In this document: positions 18,970 through 28,451 of the stretch, in pieces | Layout of the letters: the number at the start of each line of letters is the position of its first letter | Position numbering within the stretch: position 1 is the stretch's first letter | Source of the DNA: an uncultured Flavobacteriales bacterium | GTDB taxonomy: Bacteria; Bacteroidota; Bacteroidia; Flavobacteriales_D; Parvicellaceae | Reading direction: 5' to 3' | Length of the DNA stretch: 64,000 nucleotides | NCBI GenBank assembly: GCA_943788755.1 | Contig: CALSRM010000004.1 | Location: 1-64,000, forward strand | The notes under the pieces: model-generated | What the model was told of the DNA's origin: nothing | Databases searched by the model: none | Seen by the model: only the letters and a program-made list of their open reading frames with translations | Position numbers and translations under genes: made by a program

Positions 18970-19699
18970 TTAAGGCTGACTACCTGCTTTGACCATTAAT
19001 GACTCTTTAAACAAATTAAACTCTGCAAAAAGTTGATCAAAACTTTCTAGTTCGAAGTAAAGTGTTTGAACAACATCCGTTTCAAACTCTGTACTTATAA
19101 CTCGATTCTAAATTAAATGGAATGACCTCCACATTTTCACTTAGGCTATGAATTGTTTCACCAAAAGAGGAGCAAATTCCAGCTCCATAAACTTTTCGAC
19201 CGTTTTCATAAATTAAACCAAACTCAATGGTGAACCAGTACAATCTTTGTAATTGAATAACAACTTCTTCATCATCAATAAACTCGACACCTAAATCTCC
19301 AAAGTCTTTCATAAACTGAGCAAACTTTGGCTCCGCTAATAATGGTGTATGGCCAAAAACATCGTGAAACATGTCTGGTTCTTCCAAATAATCCAATTGA
19401 TCCATTTTTCGAACCCAAGTAGAGGCACTAAATTTTCTTTGTGCTAAAAGCCGGAAAAAATCCTCTACTGGAATTAATCCAGGCACCACTTCTATAGACC
19501 AACCCGTTGACTCTGTTAACTTGGCATTCATTAGCTTAAAATCAGGAATTTGCTTTGCATTTAGAACCCCTTTCATCATCTCCAAACAAGACAAATACGC
19601 TGTACAACTTTTACCTTGTAAATTCTCTACCTGTCTTTCAAATAGTGTTTTCCACACTAATTGATCTTCTTCTTTGTATAGTTTGTATTCTTGTTTCAT
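18970..19699 (-). CDS. phhA: Phenylalanine 4-monooxygenase (one-base frameshift near the C-terminus)
   Basis: Tetrahydropterin-dependent non-heme iron enzyme that hydroxylates Phe to Tyr. The iron ligands are visible as His-x4-His in MFHDVFGHTPLL and the Glu in IEFGLIYENG. The track ORF stops at 19082 after 205 residues. In the next frame the expected C-terminus continues (TDVVQTLYFELESFDQLF..) to a stop at 18970-18972, giving about 243 residues, the usual size. One extra base near 19100-19104 separates the two. It lies 100 bases downstream of the DAHP synthase gene on the same strand, so it may be the last gene of the aromatic block. Confidence 0.85.
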
Positions 19700-19799
19700 A
19701 TAATCAATTCTTTCTTCATTATGTCCTTCACTTCCACTTCGCTCAGAGCAAGCTCGCTCAGGATGACGATAAAAAAGCAGGTAAAAGCCTAATGCAATA

Positions 19800-20810
19800 T
19801 TACATTGTTTCAGCTAATACTTTTAATTGTTTTAGTTGCTCAAACAATAAACCACCTTCTATATGACTTAGGGTTTGTTGACCATCAGAAAAAGCGTCTT
19901 CTGGTGTTTGATGTGCTTCAATAATAACACCATCTGCACCAGCAATAATTCCAGCCATAGCAATTTTCCCAACATGCTTACGTATGCCTATTCCGTGAGA
20001 AGGATCAATAACAACGGGTAAATGCGACTTCTCTTTTAAAATAGGAATTGCATTTATATCCAATGTATTTCGATAGGCTGTTTCAAAAGTTCTAATTCCT
20101 CGTTCGCAAAGAATAATTTTTTCATTGCCATTCGAAAAAACATATTCAGCACTTTGCAATAACTCATCAATAGAACCAGATATTCCCCGTTTTAACATTA
20201 CCGCTTTATCTACTTTCCCCAATTCATCCAACAAATTGAAATTTTGTGAATTCCGCGCACCTACTTGAAATATATCTATATAATCAAGCATAGGTTCAAT
20301 TTGAGAAACCTGCATGACTTCTGTGATAATTTTAATCCCATTCTCTTTGCAGTGCTTGTAGAATATTTTTAGACCTTCTATTCCTAAACCTCTGAAAGAA
20401 TAAGGAGAACTTCGTGGTTTATAAACACCACCTCGCATTATTTTAATCCCATTTTCAACCAAAAACTGAACGGTAGTTTCGATTTGCTCTTCACTTTCTA
20501 TGGAACACGGACCAGCCATAATAGCTAGCTCACTCCCCCCTATTTTAACACCATCTCCCAAGTCAACTATAGAAGGATTTAATTTCCATTTTTTAGAAAC
20601 CAATTTATAATCATCGGTCACTCGATGAATATCTTTGATGCCCTCTAGCGAACCTATATTGCGAATATCAAAATCTGCTTTTCCCGTTGCAACCAAATAA
20701 TCTTGAAATTGTGTTTTAACCAGTGCTGTTTTGTAGCCAATTTCTTGAATAATTATATCCAACTTTGTTCGACTCTCTGCTGTTATGTTTTTCTCTAACT
20801 GTATAATCAT
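19800..20810 (-). CDS. aroF: 3-deoxy-7-phosphoheptulonate (DAHP) synthase, type I-beta
   Basis: 336 residues. First enzyme of the shikimate pathway, joining PEP and erythrose-4-phosphate. An N-terminal ferredoxin-like regulatory domain (about 1-70) precedes the barrel with MAGPCSIE, GGVYKPRSSPYSF, QVGARNSQN and DPSHGIG. This is the I-beta architecture, as in Thermotoga. No chorismate mutase domain is seen. It is placed 12 bases after trpA at the end of the trp operon, so the pathway's entry enzyme would be made together with the tryptophan enzymes. Confidence 0.92.
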   Translation of the reverse strand: MIIQLEKNITAESRTKLDIIIQEIGYKTALVKTQFQDYLVATGKADFDIRNIGSLEGIKDIHRVTDDYKLVSKKWKLNPSIVDLGDGVKIGGSELAIMAGPCSIESEEQIETTVQFLVENGIKIMRGGVYKPRSSPYSFRGLGIEGLKIFYKHCKENGIKIITEVMQVSQIEPMLDYIDIFQVGARNSQNFNLLDELGKVDKAVMLKRGISGSIDELLQSAEYVFSNGNEKIILCERGIRTFETAYRNTLDINAIPILKEKSHLPVVIDPSHGIGIRKHVGKIAMAGIIAGADGVIIEAHQTPEDAFSDGQQTLSHIEGGLLFEQLKQLKVLAETM

Positions 20811-20822
20811 TGTAGTATGTTT

Positions 20823-21596
20823 TTATTCTTTTGATCTAATAGATTGAATAAATGAGCAAATATTATTATCCAATTCTCCTTCTTCAGATATTGCTTTAAT
20901 AAAAGCACTACCTATTATTCCGCCGTTTGCAATTGCTGTAGCTTCTTGAAAAGATGTTGCATCATGAATTCCAAAACCAACTTGAATGGGGTTTTTTAAA
21001 TCCAATGCTGCCAAACGACTTCCGTATTCTGAAAGGTTATTTGCAGAATTTCCGCCTGTAATGGAGTGACTAGAAACTGCATAAAGAAACCCAGATGAAG
21101 CTGCATCAATTTCTCTAATTCGCTCATCCGTAGAAGAAGGTGTTACCAAAAAAGTACACGTCAAGCCATATCGTTTAAAAATAGGCGCACATAGTTCATT
21201 AAATTCATCCACTGGTAAATCTGGAAGAATTAGCCCATCTACTCCAACTTCGCTTGCCATTTTACAAAATGGCTCTAAACCATATTGAAGAACTTGGTTA
21301 TAATAACCCATTAGCACCAAAGGGACTTGTGTTTTGCTTCGAATATCTTTTAACTGCTCAAAAAGAAGATCGAGATTCATTCCATTTTTAAGAGATTCAG
21401 TACTGCTAGCTTGAATGACTGGTCCATCCGCCAAAGGATCAGAATAAGGCATTCCGATTTCTATTAAATCTACACCAGCTTTATCCAAGTCTAAAATAAT
21501 ATCTTCCGTATCATTCAAATTTGGATAACCTGCAGTAAAGTAGATAGTCAGTACATCCGATGGTTTATTTTTAAATAAGTTCTCTATCCGATTCAT
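20823..21596 (-). CDS. trpA: Tryptophan synthase alpha chain
   Basis: 257 residues; cleaves indole-3-glycerol phosphate to indole in the TrpA2B2 complex. Conserved [14 protein letters not shown] carries the catalytic Asp and follows IEIG with the catalytic Glu. YFTAGYP is at the N-terminus and GFGI in the phosphate-binding loop. Overlaps trpB by four bases (translational coupling). Intact. Confidence 0.96.
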   Translation of the reverse strand: MNRIENLFKNKPSDVLTIYFTAGYPNLNDTEDIILDLDKAGVDLIEIGMPYSDPLADGPVIQASSTESLKNGMNLDLLFEQLKDIRSKTQVPLVLMGYYNQVLQYGLEPFCKMASEVGVDGLILPDLPVDEFNELCAPIFKRYGLTCTFLVTPSSTDERIREIDAASSGFLYAVSSHSITGGNSANNLSEYGSRLAALDLKNPIQVGFGIHDATSFQEATAIANGGIIGSAFIKAISEEGELDNNICSFIQSIRSKE

Positions 21597-22771
21597 AATT
21601 CAAAGTGTTTCATGTAGGTGGATAAATCTTTATCTCCTCTTCCCGAAAGATTAATAACTACAACGTCTTCCTTTTTAAATTCCAATTGTTTTAAGGATGC
21701 TAGTGCGTGAGCAGATTCTAATGCTGGAATAATACCTTCTAATCTTGTCAATTCCAATGCTGCGTCCAATGCTTCTTTATCTGTCACAGCCATAAAAGAA
21801 GCACGCTTCGTTTCAAATAAGTTTGCGTGCATCGGTCCGATTCCAGGATAATCCAAACCTGCAGAAATAGAATAAGGTTCTACAACTTGCCCATCTTTCG
21901 TTTGCATTAATAATGATTTACTCCCGTGCAACACTCCCTCTTTACCAACAAAAGAGGTTGCGGCAGTTTGCCCACTATCGATTCCCATACCAGAAGCTTC
22001 ACAAGCGATTAAACGGACATTTTCATCAGCTAAAAAATGATAAAATGCACCTGCAGCATTACTTCCACCACCAACACAAGCGATAATTGCAGTTGGCGTT
22101 TCAGAGCCTGTTTTTTCTTTTAATTGAATTCGCATTTCTTGGCTAATTACTGACTGTAATCTCGCCACCATATCTGGATATGGATGTGGGCCTACAACCG
22201 AACCAATAATATAATGTGTGTCATGTGGATGATTAATCCAGTCTCTGATTGCTTCATTAGTGGCGTCTTTTAACGTTTTACTTCCTGAAATTGCTGAAAT
22301 AACTGTAGCGCCTAACATTTTCATTCGGGCAACATTTGGAGCTTGGCGCTGAATATCAATCTCTCCCATATAAACAATGCACTCCAACCCCATTAATGCA
22401 CAAACTGTTGCAGTAGCAACACCATGTTGCCCAGCTCCTGTTTCAGCAATAATTCTTTTTTTACCCAACTTCTTTGCTACTAATATTTGACCAATTGTAT
22501 TGTTTATTTTGTGTGCTCCAGTATGGGTCAAATCTTCCCGTTTCAGATAAATATTTGTCTGATATTGTTCTGAAAGATTTTGCGCTAAATACAATGGTGT
22601 TGGGCGTCCTACGTAATCTTTTAACAAAGCATCAAAGTCTGTTTTAAATTCTTCAGAACCTAAAATATCAAGATACGCCAATCGAAGCTCCTCTACATTA
22701 TTGTGCAGTAATTCGGGAATGTACGCGCCACCAAATTTTCCGTAAAACCCTTTTTCATTTGCGTTATACAT
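21593..22771 (-). CDS. trpB: Tryptophan synthase beta chain
   Basis: 392 residues; PLP enzyme condensing indole with serine. The PLP Lys is in [16 protein letters not shown], with [10 protein letters not shown] and GGGSNAAG (phosphate cup) also present. It is the TrpB1 type that pairs with TrpA. Overlaps trpF by 8 bases upstream and trpA by 4 downstream. Intact. Confidence 0.97.
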   Translation of the reverse strand: MYNANEKGFYGKFGGAYIPELLHNNVEELRLAYLDILGSEEFKTDFDALLKDYVGRPTPLYLAQNLSEQYQTNIYLKREDLTHTGAHKINNTIGQILVAKKLGKKRIIAETGAGQHGVATATVCALMGLECIVYMGEIDIQRQAPNVARMKMLGATVISAISGSKTLKDATNEAIRDWINHPHDTHYIIGSVVGPHPYPDMVARLQSVISQEMRIQLKEKTGSETPTAIIACVGGGSNAAGAFYHFLADENVRLIACEASGMGIDSGQTAATSFVGKEGVLHGSKSLLMQTKDGQVVEPYSISAGLDYPGIGPMHANLFETKRASFMAVTDKEALDAALELTRLEGIIPALESAHALASLKQLEFKKEDVVVINLSGRGDKDLSTYMKHFEL

Positions 22772-23399
22772 GCTTATTCATATTAATTCCATTTATAAAT
22801 TCTCCAACTAAATCAATATTCTTCAGACCTGGTTTAATTTCAAACTTGCTGTTGATGTCCAAGACTGACAATAGCGGATAACTTTGACTGATTTCTTGTA
22901 AGGAGCTCAAGTGCTTCAACTCTAATCCTCCACTTAAAATAAAAGGAACAGCTCCTTTATACTTATTAAGAACCTCCCAGTTAAATTGTTTTCCATTTCC
23001 TCCAGGCTTTTTTCCTTTGGTATCGAACAATAAGTAATCGCAGAATTGGAATGCATTCGTATCATTCATATCGAAAGAATTATCGACTGAAAACACCTTG
23101 ATTATTCTTAATCCTGCAGTCTTTAGCGCTCTACAATAATCTACTGATTCACCCCCGTGTAACTGAACATAATCCAATCCAAAATCATTTACTGTTCGCA
23201 GTAGCTTATCTTTTGGTTCGCTGACAAAAACTCCGACTTTTTTAGTCGTATCAACCTTCAGATCTCTAACAAAGTTGCTAGCGACAGAGCAATTACGAGA
23301 AGATTTATCATAAAAAATGAAACCAATAAAACCAGGTTGAAGTTGTACTACTTCTTTGACATTAGCAACATTATTTAATCCACAGACTTTTATTTTCAT
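22764..23399 (-). CDS. trpF: Phosphoribosylanthranilate isomerase
   Basis: 211 residues, TIM barrel. KVCGLNN carries the catalytic Cys at the N-terminus, VQLHGGE follows, and the catalytic Asp is in [14 protein letters not shown]. Stand-alone rather than fused to trpC. Four-base overlap with trpC and 8-base overlap with trpB. Confidence 0.95.
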   Translation of the reverse strand: MKIKVCGLNNVANVKEVVQLQPGFIGFIFYDKSSRNCSVASNFVRDLKVDTTKKVGVFVSEPKDKLLRTVNDFGLDYVQLHGGESVDYCRALKTAGLRIIKVFSVDNSFDMNDTNAFQFCDYLLFDTKGKKPGGNGKQFNWEVLNKYKGAVPFILSGGLELKHLSSLQEISQSYPLLSVLDINSKFEIKPGLKNIDLVGEFINGINMNKHV

Positions 23400-24199
23400 G
23401 CTTCAACTTTTTCTTGCGTTTGAATCGCTTCAATAAATGTTCGGCATGCATTAGATGGATTTGGAGTTTTCATAAATTGCTCACCAATCAGAAAGCCATT
23501 ATATCCAACGCTTTTTAACAATGCAATATCTTCTGGAGTCTTAATACCACTTTCAGCAACTTTAACAACTGAATTCGGTAGTTTAGGAAAAAGGTCAATT
23601 GAATTCTGAAGAGAAACTTCAAACGTTTCAAGATTCCTATTATTAACACCAATTAACACCTCATCATTTGGCATTTTCTCCAATTCCTTTTCATTATGAA
23701 TTTCCAAAAGAACTTCTAATGAAAGCTTTTTTGCTAAATCCGAAAATCGAATAATTTCTTCTTTTGATAATACACTTGCAATTAATAATATCGCATCAGC
23801 GCCAATCGAACGAGCTTCTATTATTTGGTATTCATCAATAATAAAATCTTTTCTCAAAATTGGACAATAGTTCAACTTCCTTGCTTGTTTTAAATCATTA
23901 TCAGAACCACCAAAAAACTGTTCATCTGTTAAAACCGATAAAGCAGAAGCCCCTGATTGCATGTAGCCCAATGTTACCTCATCCACTTTTGCGTACTGAT
24001 TTATATTCCCTTTGCTAGGTGACTTTCGTTTGAATTCAGCAATTATCCCTGATTTATCTTCACGTAATAAATAGCTTTTTAAGCTAATTGTGGGAGAGTT
24101 GAAATAGATACTCTTTTCAAGAAGAGCTGTTGGAATCAATGATTTGCGTTCACCTACTTCGATTCTTTTTTGTGCTACTATTTTTTCTAATATGTTCAT
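23396..24199 (-). CDS. trpC: Indole-3-glycerol phosphate synthase
   Basis: 267 residues, TIM barrel. AEFKRKSPSKG has the substrate-binding/catalytic Lys, LRKDFIIDEYQ follows, and the Glu is in LLEIHNEKEL. VAESGI and GFLIGEQFM form the phosphate site. Intact, 18 bases after trpD and overlapping trpF by four. Confidence 0.96.
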   Translation of the reverse strand: MNILEKIVAQKRIEVGERKSLIPTALLEKSIYFNSPTISLKSYLLREDKSGIIAEFKRKSPSKGNINQYAKVDEVTLGYMQSGASALSVLTDEQFFGGSDNDLKQARKLNYCPILRKDFIIDEYQIIEARSIGADAILLIASVLSKEEIIRFSDLAKKLSLEVLLEIHNEKELEKMPNDEVLIGVNNRNLETFEVSLQNSIDLFPKLPNSVVKVAESGIKTPEDIALLKSVGYNGFLIGEQFMKTPNPSNACRTFIEAIQTQEKVEA

Positions 24200-24217
24200 A
24201 CTATAATTCGTTACCTA

Positions 24218-25216
24218 TTAATTCAATACTAATTTCAATTTATTAATCGCCTTTTGAGAAACGATTGACTCTCTTGCTTTTTCCATTGCAGCTTCTAAAC
24301 TCATTGTTGGTTCAAAACACTGCATCGCTAATGCTGCATTTGCTACAATTACATTGGTTTGTGCCTCTGTCCCTTCACCACTTAATATTCTCGTAAACAA
24401 AGACGCTGCTTCTTTAATGGAGTTTCCTCCAAATAATTCTTCAGGTCTCAAAACTTCAGAATTAAAATCAGATGGAAACAATTGTAATTCTTTGTTTGTC
24501 CCTAACACTCTTAATGGGGCTGTCAATGTTGCTTCATCATAACCATCTACATTGTGTAAAACAGCGAACTGCTTCTGTTCTTCCTCCAGTAAATACTTAT
24601 ATTTTCTTGCAATTTTCAAATTATACACCCCAACTAATTGATGAGATGGTTGAGCTGGATTTACCAACGGTCCTAATAAGTTAAAGAATGTTTTAACGCC
24701 TAATTGTTTTCGTATTGGCGCAACATGTTTCATTGCAGAATGAAACAATGGAGCATGTAAAAAACAGATTCCTGCTTTATCTAGTTTGGAGTTTAGGTCA
24801 TCTGAATCTGTAGTAAATTTAAATCCTAATTCTTCCAAAACATTGGATGAGCCACAAAGAGAAGAAACACCATAATTACCGTGCTTTACAACCCGATAGC
24901 CGGCACCTGCAACAACAAAAGAAGAAATAGTAGAAACATTAAAAGTATTCTTTCCATCACCGCCTGTTCCGCACATATCAATTGCATTTGATGCGTCGAT
25001 TTCTACTTTAGAACACAAACTCAATAAAGCATCTCTAAAACCCTTCAACTCATCAAGCGTTATCTCTTTCATATTAAAAGCCGAGATAAACGACGTCATT
25101 TCAATTTCAGAAATTCCTCCATTTCCCATCTCTACCAATACATTAAATGCTTCTTGGTAAGAAAGTGGTATCTGATTGTATATTTTTTCTAAAATGTTTT
25201 TCATTTTACTTTTCAT
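24218..25216 (-). CDS. trpD: Anthranilate phosphoribosyltransferase
   Basis: 332 residues. The PRPP-binding motif CGTGGDGKNTFNVST is clear, with KHGNYGVSS following. The ATG at 25216 overlaps trpG by 11 bases; a second ATG at 25204 would start just after the trpG stop and gives an equally good N-terminus (MKNILEK). Confidence 0.95.
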   Translation of the reverse strand: MKSKMKNILEKIYNQIPLSYQEAFNVLVEMGNGGISEIEMTSFISAFNMKEITLDELKGFRDALLSLCSKVEIDASNAIDMCGTGGDGKNTFNVSTISSFVVAGAGYRVVKHGNYGVSSLCGSSNVLEELGFKFTTDSDDLNSKLDKAGICFLHAPLFHSAMKHVAPIRKQLGVKTFFNLLGPLVNPAQPSHQLVGVYNLKIARKYKYLLEEEQKQFAVLHNVDGYDEATLTAPLRVLGTNKELQLFPSDFNSEVLRPEELFGGNSIKEAASLFTRILSGEGTEAQTNVIVANAALAMQCFEPTMSLEAAMEKARESIVSQKAINKLKLVLN

Positions 25217-25772
25217 TTAACCAATTTTCAATCATCTTTTTCCCTTCAGGAGTCAGAACTGATTCTGGGTGAAATTGAACTCCTGTTACAGCAAACTCTT
25301 TATGACGAATAGCCATAATGCAATCGTCTTTTGACCTCGCTACAACTTCTAAATCAGCTACATTTTCATCTTTCATTGCCCAAGAGTGATACCTTCCAAC
25401 TTCAGTTGGATTAGATACATTATTAAAAAGAGCGTCCTGTTTCTCAATACGCATAGAACTAGCAACTCCATGATAAACTTCATCCAAATTAATAAGATTA
25501 CCTCCATATACTTCTGCAATTGCCTGCATTCCTAGACAAACTCCTAAAATAGGTTTCGAGCTACCGTAGTGTTTAATTACGGCTTTTATTATACCTGCAT
25601 TTTTTGGTAATCCTGGTCCTGGAGAAATTAAAATTTTATCGAATGCTTCAATTTCATCTAATTCAATTTCATCGTTACGTCTTACCACAACTTCGCCCGC
25701 AGAAAAATCTTTAAGATACTGTACTAAATTGTACGTGAATGAATCATAATTATCTATTACCAATATTTTCAT
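25206..25772 (-). CDS. trpG: Anthranilate synthase component II (glutamine amidotransferase)
   Basis: 188 residues, class I glutaminase supplying ammonia to TrpE. The nucleophile Cys is in GVCLGMQAI, and His/Glu are in VQFHPES. Four-base overlap with trpE. It could also serve 4-amino-4-deoxychorismate synthase, as trpG/pabA proteins often do. Confidence 0.95.
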   Translation of the reverse strand: MKILVIDNYDSFTYNLVQYLKDFSAGEVVVRRNDEIELDEIEAFDKILISPGPGLPKNAGIIKAVIKHYGSSKPILGVCLGMQAIAEVYGGNLINLDEVYHGVASSMRIEKQDALFNNVSNPTEVGRYHSWAMKDENVADLEVVARSKDDCIMAIRHKEFAVTGVQFHPESVLTPEGKKMIENWLNEK

Positions 25773-27148
25773 TTAATGTCCTCCGCTTTTTTAATGGCCA
25801 TCCTCAATGCCCCTATTTTATTATCTACTTCTTTTAATTCTGATTCTGGAACTGAATTAACCACCACTCCAGCTCCTGCCTGATAGTGTAACTCATTATT
25901 TTGACTTAAAAAGGAACGAATCATTATTGCATGGTTTAAATTTCCGTTCAATTCAATGAAGCCAATCCCACCTCCGTAATAATTTCGAGAAACAGGTTCG
26001 TATTTATCTATTAGCTGCATAGCCTTATATTTTGGTGCACCTGACAAAGTTCCTGCTGGAAAGGTTTTACCAAAAACTTCCAATGGATTGTAATCTAAAG
26101 GTAAAGTTGCTTCTACTTCAGATACCATATGAATGACATGACTAAAAAACTGAATTTCTTTAAAGGCTTTTACCTCAATATTCCCACCTACTCTTCCCAA
26201 ATCATTTCGAGCCAAATCAACTAACATTACATGCTCTGCATTTTCTTTTTCGTCTGCTTTTAACTCTTCTGCGGATTTCAAATCTTGCTTGAAGTTACCC
26301 GTTCGTTTGTACGTTCCTGCAATCGGATTTATTAAGGCTATTCCCTTATCTATCTTAATTTGTGCTTCAGGAGAAGATCCGAATATTTTATAATTACCCA
26401 TATCAAAGTAGTACAAATATGGAGATGGGTTGATAGACCTTAGAGCTCTGTAAACCTGAAAGTCATCTCCTTTGAATTTTTGTTTAAACCTTCTAGATAA
26501 CACCAATTGAAAAACATCTCCTAATTGACAATGCTCCTGACCCTTTTCTATTTGAGAAAGAAACTTTTCTGGACTCGTAAAACAATCCTCATCTTCCACT
26601 TTGGAAAAAGGGTAAGCGCTGAATCGTAAGGATTGAACACGCTCTATTAGTTGCTCTTGTTCAGGTTCCTGTTGCTCTTGAACAAACTCTGTAAATGTCA
26701 ATTCATTGGTGAAATGATCAATTGCGATGACGTGTCGATAAAAAGAGTAACTCATTAATGGAATACTGTCGTCCAATTGTTTTTCATCTAGCTCGAGTGT
26801 TTCAAAAACCGAAATTGCATTGTAGTTGGTATGTCCAAAAACTGCTTGAAAAGAATCTCCTTCAATTTTGAAAGATTTTACATATGCAGAAAAAAAAGAA
26901 GGTGCCTTTTGAACATCCTTGCTTACAATTCTTTTAGCCCCATTGTCTGTTATTGCAACTTCATTATGAGTTGCTGTAAAAGTCGAAATTGGACCAAGAC
27001 AAATAAAAGAGTGAGACTTTTCTCGCTTTTCATTCAAATTACTCTCCAGCAGAACGGCATTCGGATAAAGATCCCGAAGCTTTAAATATATACTAACCGG
27101 AGTTAGTGTATCAGCTATAATTGTATTTTGTATTGTTAGTAGTTTCAT
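25769..27148 (-). CDS. trpE: Anthranilate synthase component I
   Basis: About 459 residues; converts chorismate to anthranilate with TrpG. The LLES motif for tryptophan feedback binding is near the N-terminus (AVLLESNLNEKREKS), and the catalytic C-terminal half has GSSPE, PIAGTYKRTG, DLARNDLGRVG and GTLSGAPK. The track start at 27154 is a TTG; the ATG two codons later (27148) is more likely. It is the first enzyme gene of the trp operon, preceded by the leader peptide and attenuator. Confidence 0.96.
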   Translation of the reverse strand: MKLLTIQNTIIADTLTPVSIYLKLRDLYPNAVLLESNLNEKREKSHSFICLGPISTFTATHNEVAITDNGAKRIVSKDVQKAPSFFSAYVKSFKIEGDSFQAVFGHTNYNAISVFETLELDEKQLDDSIPLMSYSFYRHVIAIDHFTNELTFTEFVQEQQEPEQEQLIERVQSLRFSAYPFSKVEDEDCFTSPEKFLSQIEKGQEHCQLGDVFQLVLSRRFKQKFKGDDFQVYRALRSINPSPYLYYFDMGNYKIFGSSPEAQIKIDKGIALINPIAGTYKRTGNFKQDLKSAEELKADEKENAEHVMLVDLARNDLGRVGGNIEVKAFKEIQFFSHVIHMVSEVEATLPLDYNPLEVFGKTFPAGTLSGAPKYKAMQLIDKYEPVSRNYYGGGIGFIELNGNLNHAIMIRSFLSQNNELHYQAGAGVVVNSVPESELKEVDNKIGALRMAIKKAEDIK

Positions 27149-27173
27149 TTTCAAATTTCAAATTTTCGAACAC

Positions 27174-27207
27174 AAAAAAAGGCTTGTCGCAATCGACAAG
27201 CCTTTTT
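27174..27207 (-). terminator. trp attenuator: perfect 9-bp hairpin with T-run
   Basis: On the minus strand GGCTTGTCG, loop ATTG, CGACAAGCC, then seven T. It lies between the leader peptide and trpE, so it must be bypassed for expression of the operon. The 3' arm contains GCGACA, which can pair with TGTCGC inside the leader (27242-27247), a plausible antiterminator. Confidence 0.88.
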
Positions 27208-27230
27208 AAATATTTAATATAATTAATAGC

Positions 27231-27296
27231 TTAGCCTATCTGCGACACATTGTGTTTTGCAGACCACCAATAATTATTCGATTTCAAGTTTTTCAT
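27231..27296 (-). CDS. trpL: trp operon leader peptide with tandem Trp codons
   Basis: A 21-codon ORF on the minus strand, too short for the track: MKNLKSNNYWWSAKHNVSQI-Gly, then TAA. Two adjacent TGG codons sit at positions 10-11, the hallmark of ribosome-mediated attenuation. The ATG lies only 8 bases after the -7 box TAACTTTG, so the transcript begins almost at the start codon. The RNA over the Trp codons can fold (TCTGC..ACAC/GTGT..GCAGA), and the downstream TGTCGC can alternatively pair with the 3' arm of the attenuator. When charged Trp-tRNA is scarce the ribosome would stall and let the operon be read. Confidence 0.88.
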   Translation of the reverse strand: MKNLKSNNYWWSAKHNVSQIG

Positions 27297-27304
27297 TATG
27301 AGCA

Positions 27305-27312
27305 CAAAGTTA
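27305..27312 (-). promoter_or_regulatory. trp operon -7 box TAACTTTG
   Basis: On the minus strand TAACTTTG matches TAnnTTTG, 8 bases before the trpL ATG. The -33 region is not a good TTTG match at 19-21 bases, so the promoter may be weak or need a regulator. Confidence 0.55.
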
Positions 27313-27384
27313 ACGTACTTAATAACCTTTTTCCTAATTAAACCTTAAAAAAAATTCATTTATGTTAATGAATACCTAAGATCA

Positions 27385-28443
27385 CTACTTTACCCTGCTA
27401 AATTTCAATGCTTTAAGCATTATATTAGGCAAAGGCTTTGAAGGGTGTCTTTTTTCTACATTCAAATTTATTCCTAGCTTTTCAATAATCGGAATTTTGT
27501 ATACTTCAATCAATTCAATCAGGGTTCCATCAGGATCTTCAATATAGGTACAATGCACTTTTGTTGAATCTCCCATACTTAAAACATTTTTGGTGTCGCA
27601 TGTAAAACCAAAACCAACTTTATCTAACTCCTCTCCCAATTCTTTCATCCCCCTTACGTCAAACCCTAAGTGAACAAAACCTATATCTCCCCAAAGTCTA
27701 CCTTCGTAAATCTTGATGGGTTTCCTTTCTGATAAATCTTGAACTAATTCTATATAAGTCTCTCCTGATAATTTTGTAAAACCTCCTCCAGATGGATTGG
27801 ATTGCGTTAAAAGGACTCTTCTAAACTTTCCTTCACCTCCCGGTAATTTTGACCAATCTGCAAAAACTTCAGAAGTATCATAAACTACCTTATCATACCC
27901 CAAAACATTAGCATACAATTTCATAGCAGCAGCAATGTCAGAAACGCCAATACTACAACCAGCAATTCCATTGGTCACTCTTCCCGCATTTGTAAAAGAG
28001 TGCTTTGTCGGAATTACTTGAAAATACTGTCCTTGAATATCTTTTACATAAAAAGTATCCCAACCATTTGGTGTTTTTATCAAATCCGTAACTAGATCTG
28101 CATTATTTTCTTTAAAAAAAGCATATGCCTTTTTGACATCTAGTGATTTAATAAAACCTGTATAGATTCCTAAATCGCCTATTTGAAAAGCCTGTTCTGC
28201 ATGTGCAGCTTGAAATGTAGTGGGACAAACTACCTCCATAGCACAACCCCCTTGGAGGTTTAGAATCATTGCAGCTCTTTTCGTAATTGTTTTGTTTTCT
28301 GTGTAGATATCCATCAATGGAGCTCCGGCTTCATCATTAAAAAATGGAATATCCATTCCAAAAAACTTTCTATACCAGGCCCATGCATCTGCATGCTGAG
28401 GTACACCAACTCCTAAATGTTGAATTCCTTGTACTGTATACAT
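27385..28443 (-). CDS. Two-domain VOC family protein (4-hydroxyphenylpyruvate dioxygenase-like)
   Basis: 352 residues with two vicinal-oxygen-chelate repeats; likely metal ligands are in GIQHLGVGV, IGFVHLGFDV and DPDGTLIELIEV. The overall shape recalls 4-hydroxyphenylpyruvate dioxygenase, and the closeness to aromatic amino acid genes fits, but typical HPPD C-terminal motifs are not evident. I therefore call only the superfamily. It begins 8 bases after the EF-P stop on the same strand, so the two are probably co-transcribed. Confidence 0.7.
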   Translation of the reverse strand: MYTVQGIQHLGVGVPQHADAWAWYRKFFGMDIPFFNDEAGAPLMDIYTENKTITKRAAMILNLQGGCAMEVVCPTTFQAAHAEQAFQIGDLGIYTGFIKSLDVKKAYAFFKENNADLVTDLIKTPNGWDTFYVKDIQGQYFQVIPTKHSFTNAGRVTNGIAGCSIGVSDIAAAMKLYANVLGYDKVVYDTSEVFADWSKLPGGEGKFRRVLLTQSNPSGGGFTKLSGETYIELVQDLSERKPIKIYEGRLWGDIGFVHLGFDVRGMKELGEELDKVGFGFTCDTKNVLSMGDSTKVHCTYIEDPDGTLIELIEVYKIPIIEKLGINLNVEKRHPSKPLPNIMLKALKFSRVK

Positions 28444-28451
28444 AGTTTGCT

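Noticed and set aside
18795-18992. 65-residue plus-strand ORF
   Set aside because: Its Lys/Ala-rich sequence arises from the intergenic repeat, and it also covers the reconstructed end of phhA on the other strand.
27385-28443. Naming the VOC protein as true HPPD
   Set aside because: Two VOC domains and the aromatic context fit, but I cannot see typical HPPD C-terminal signatures, so only the superfamily is called.
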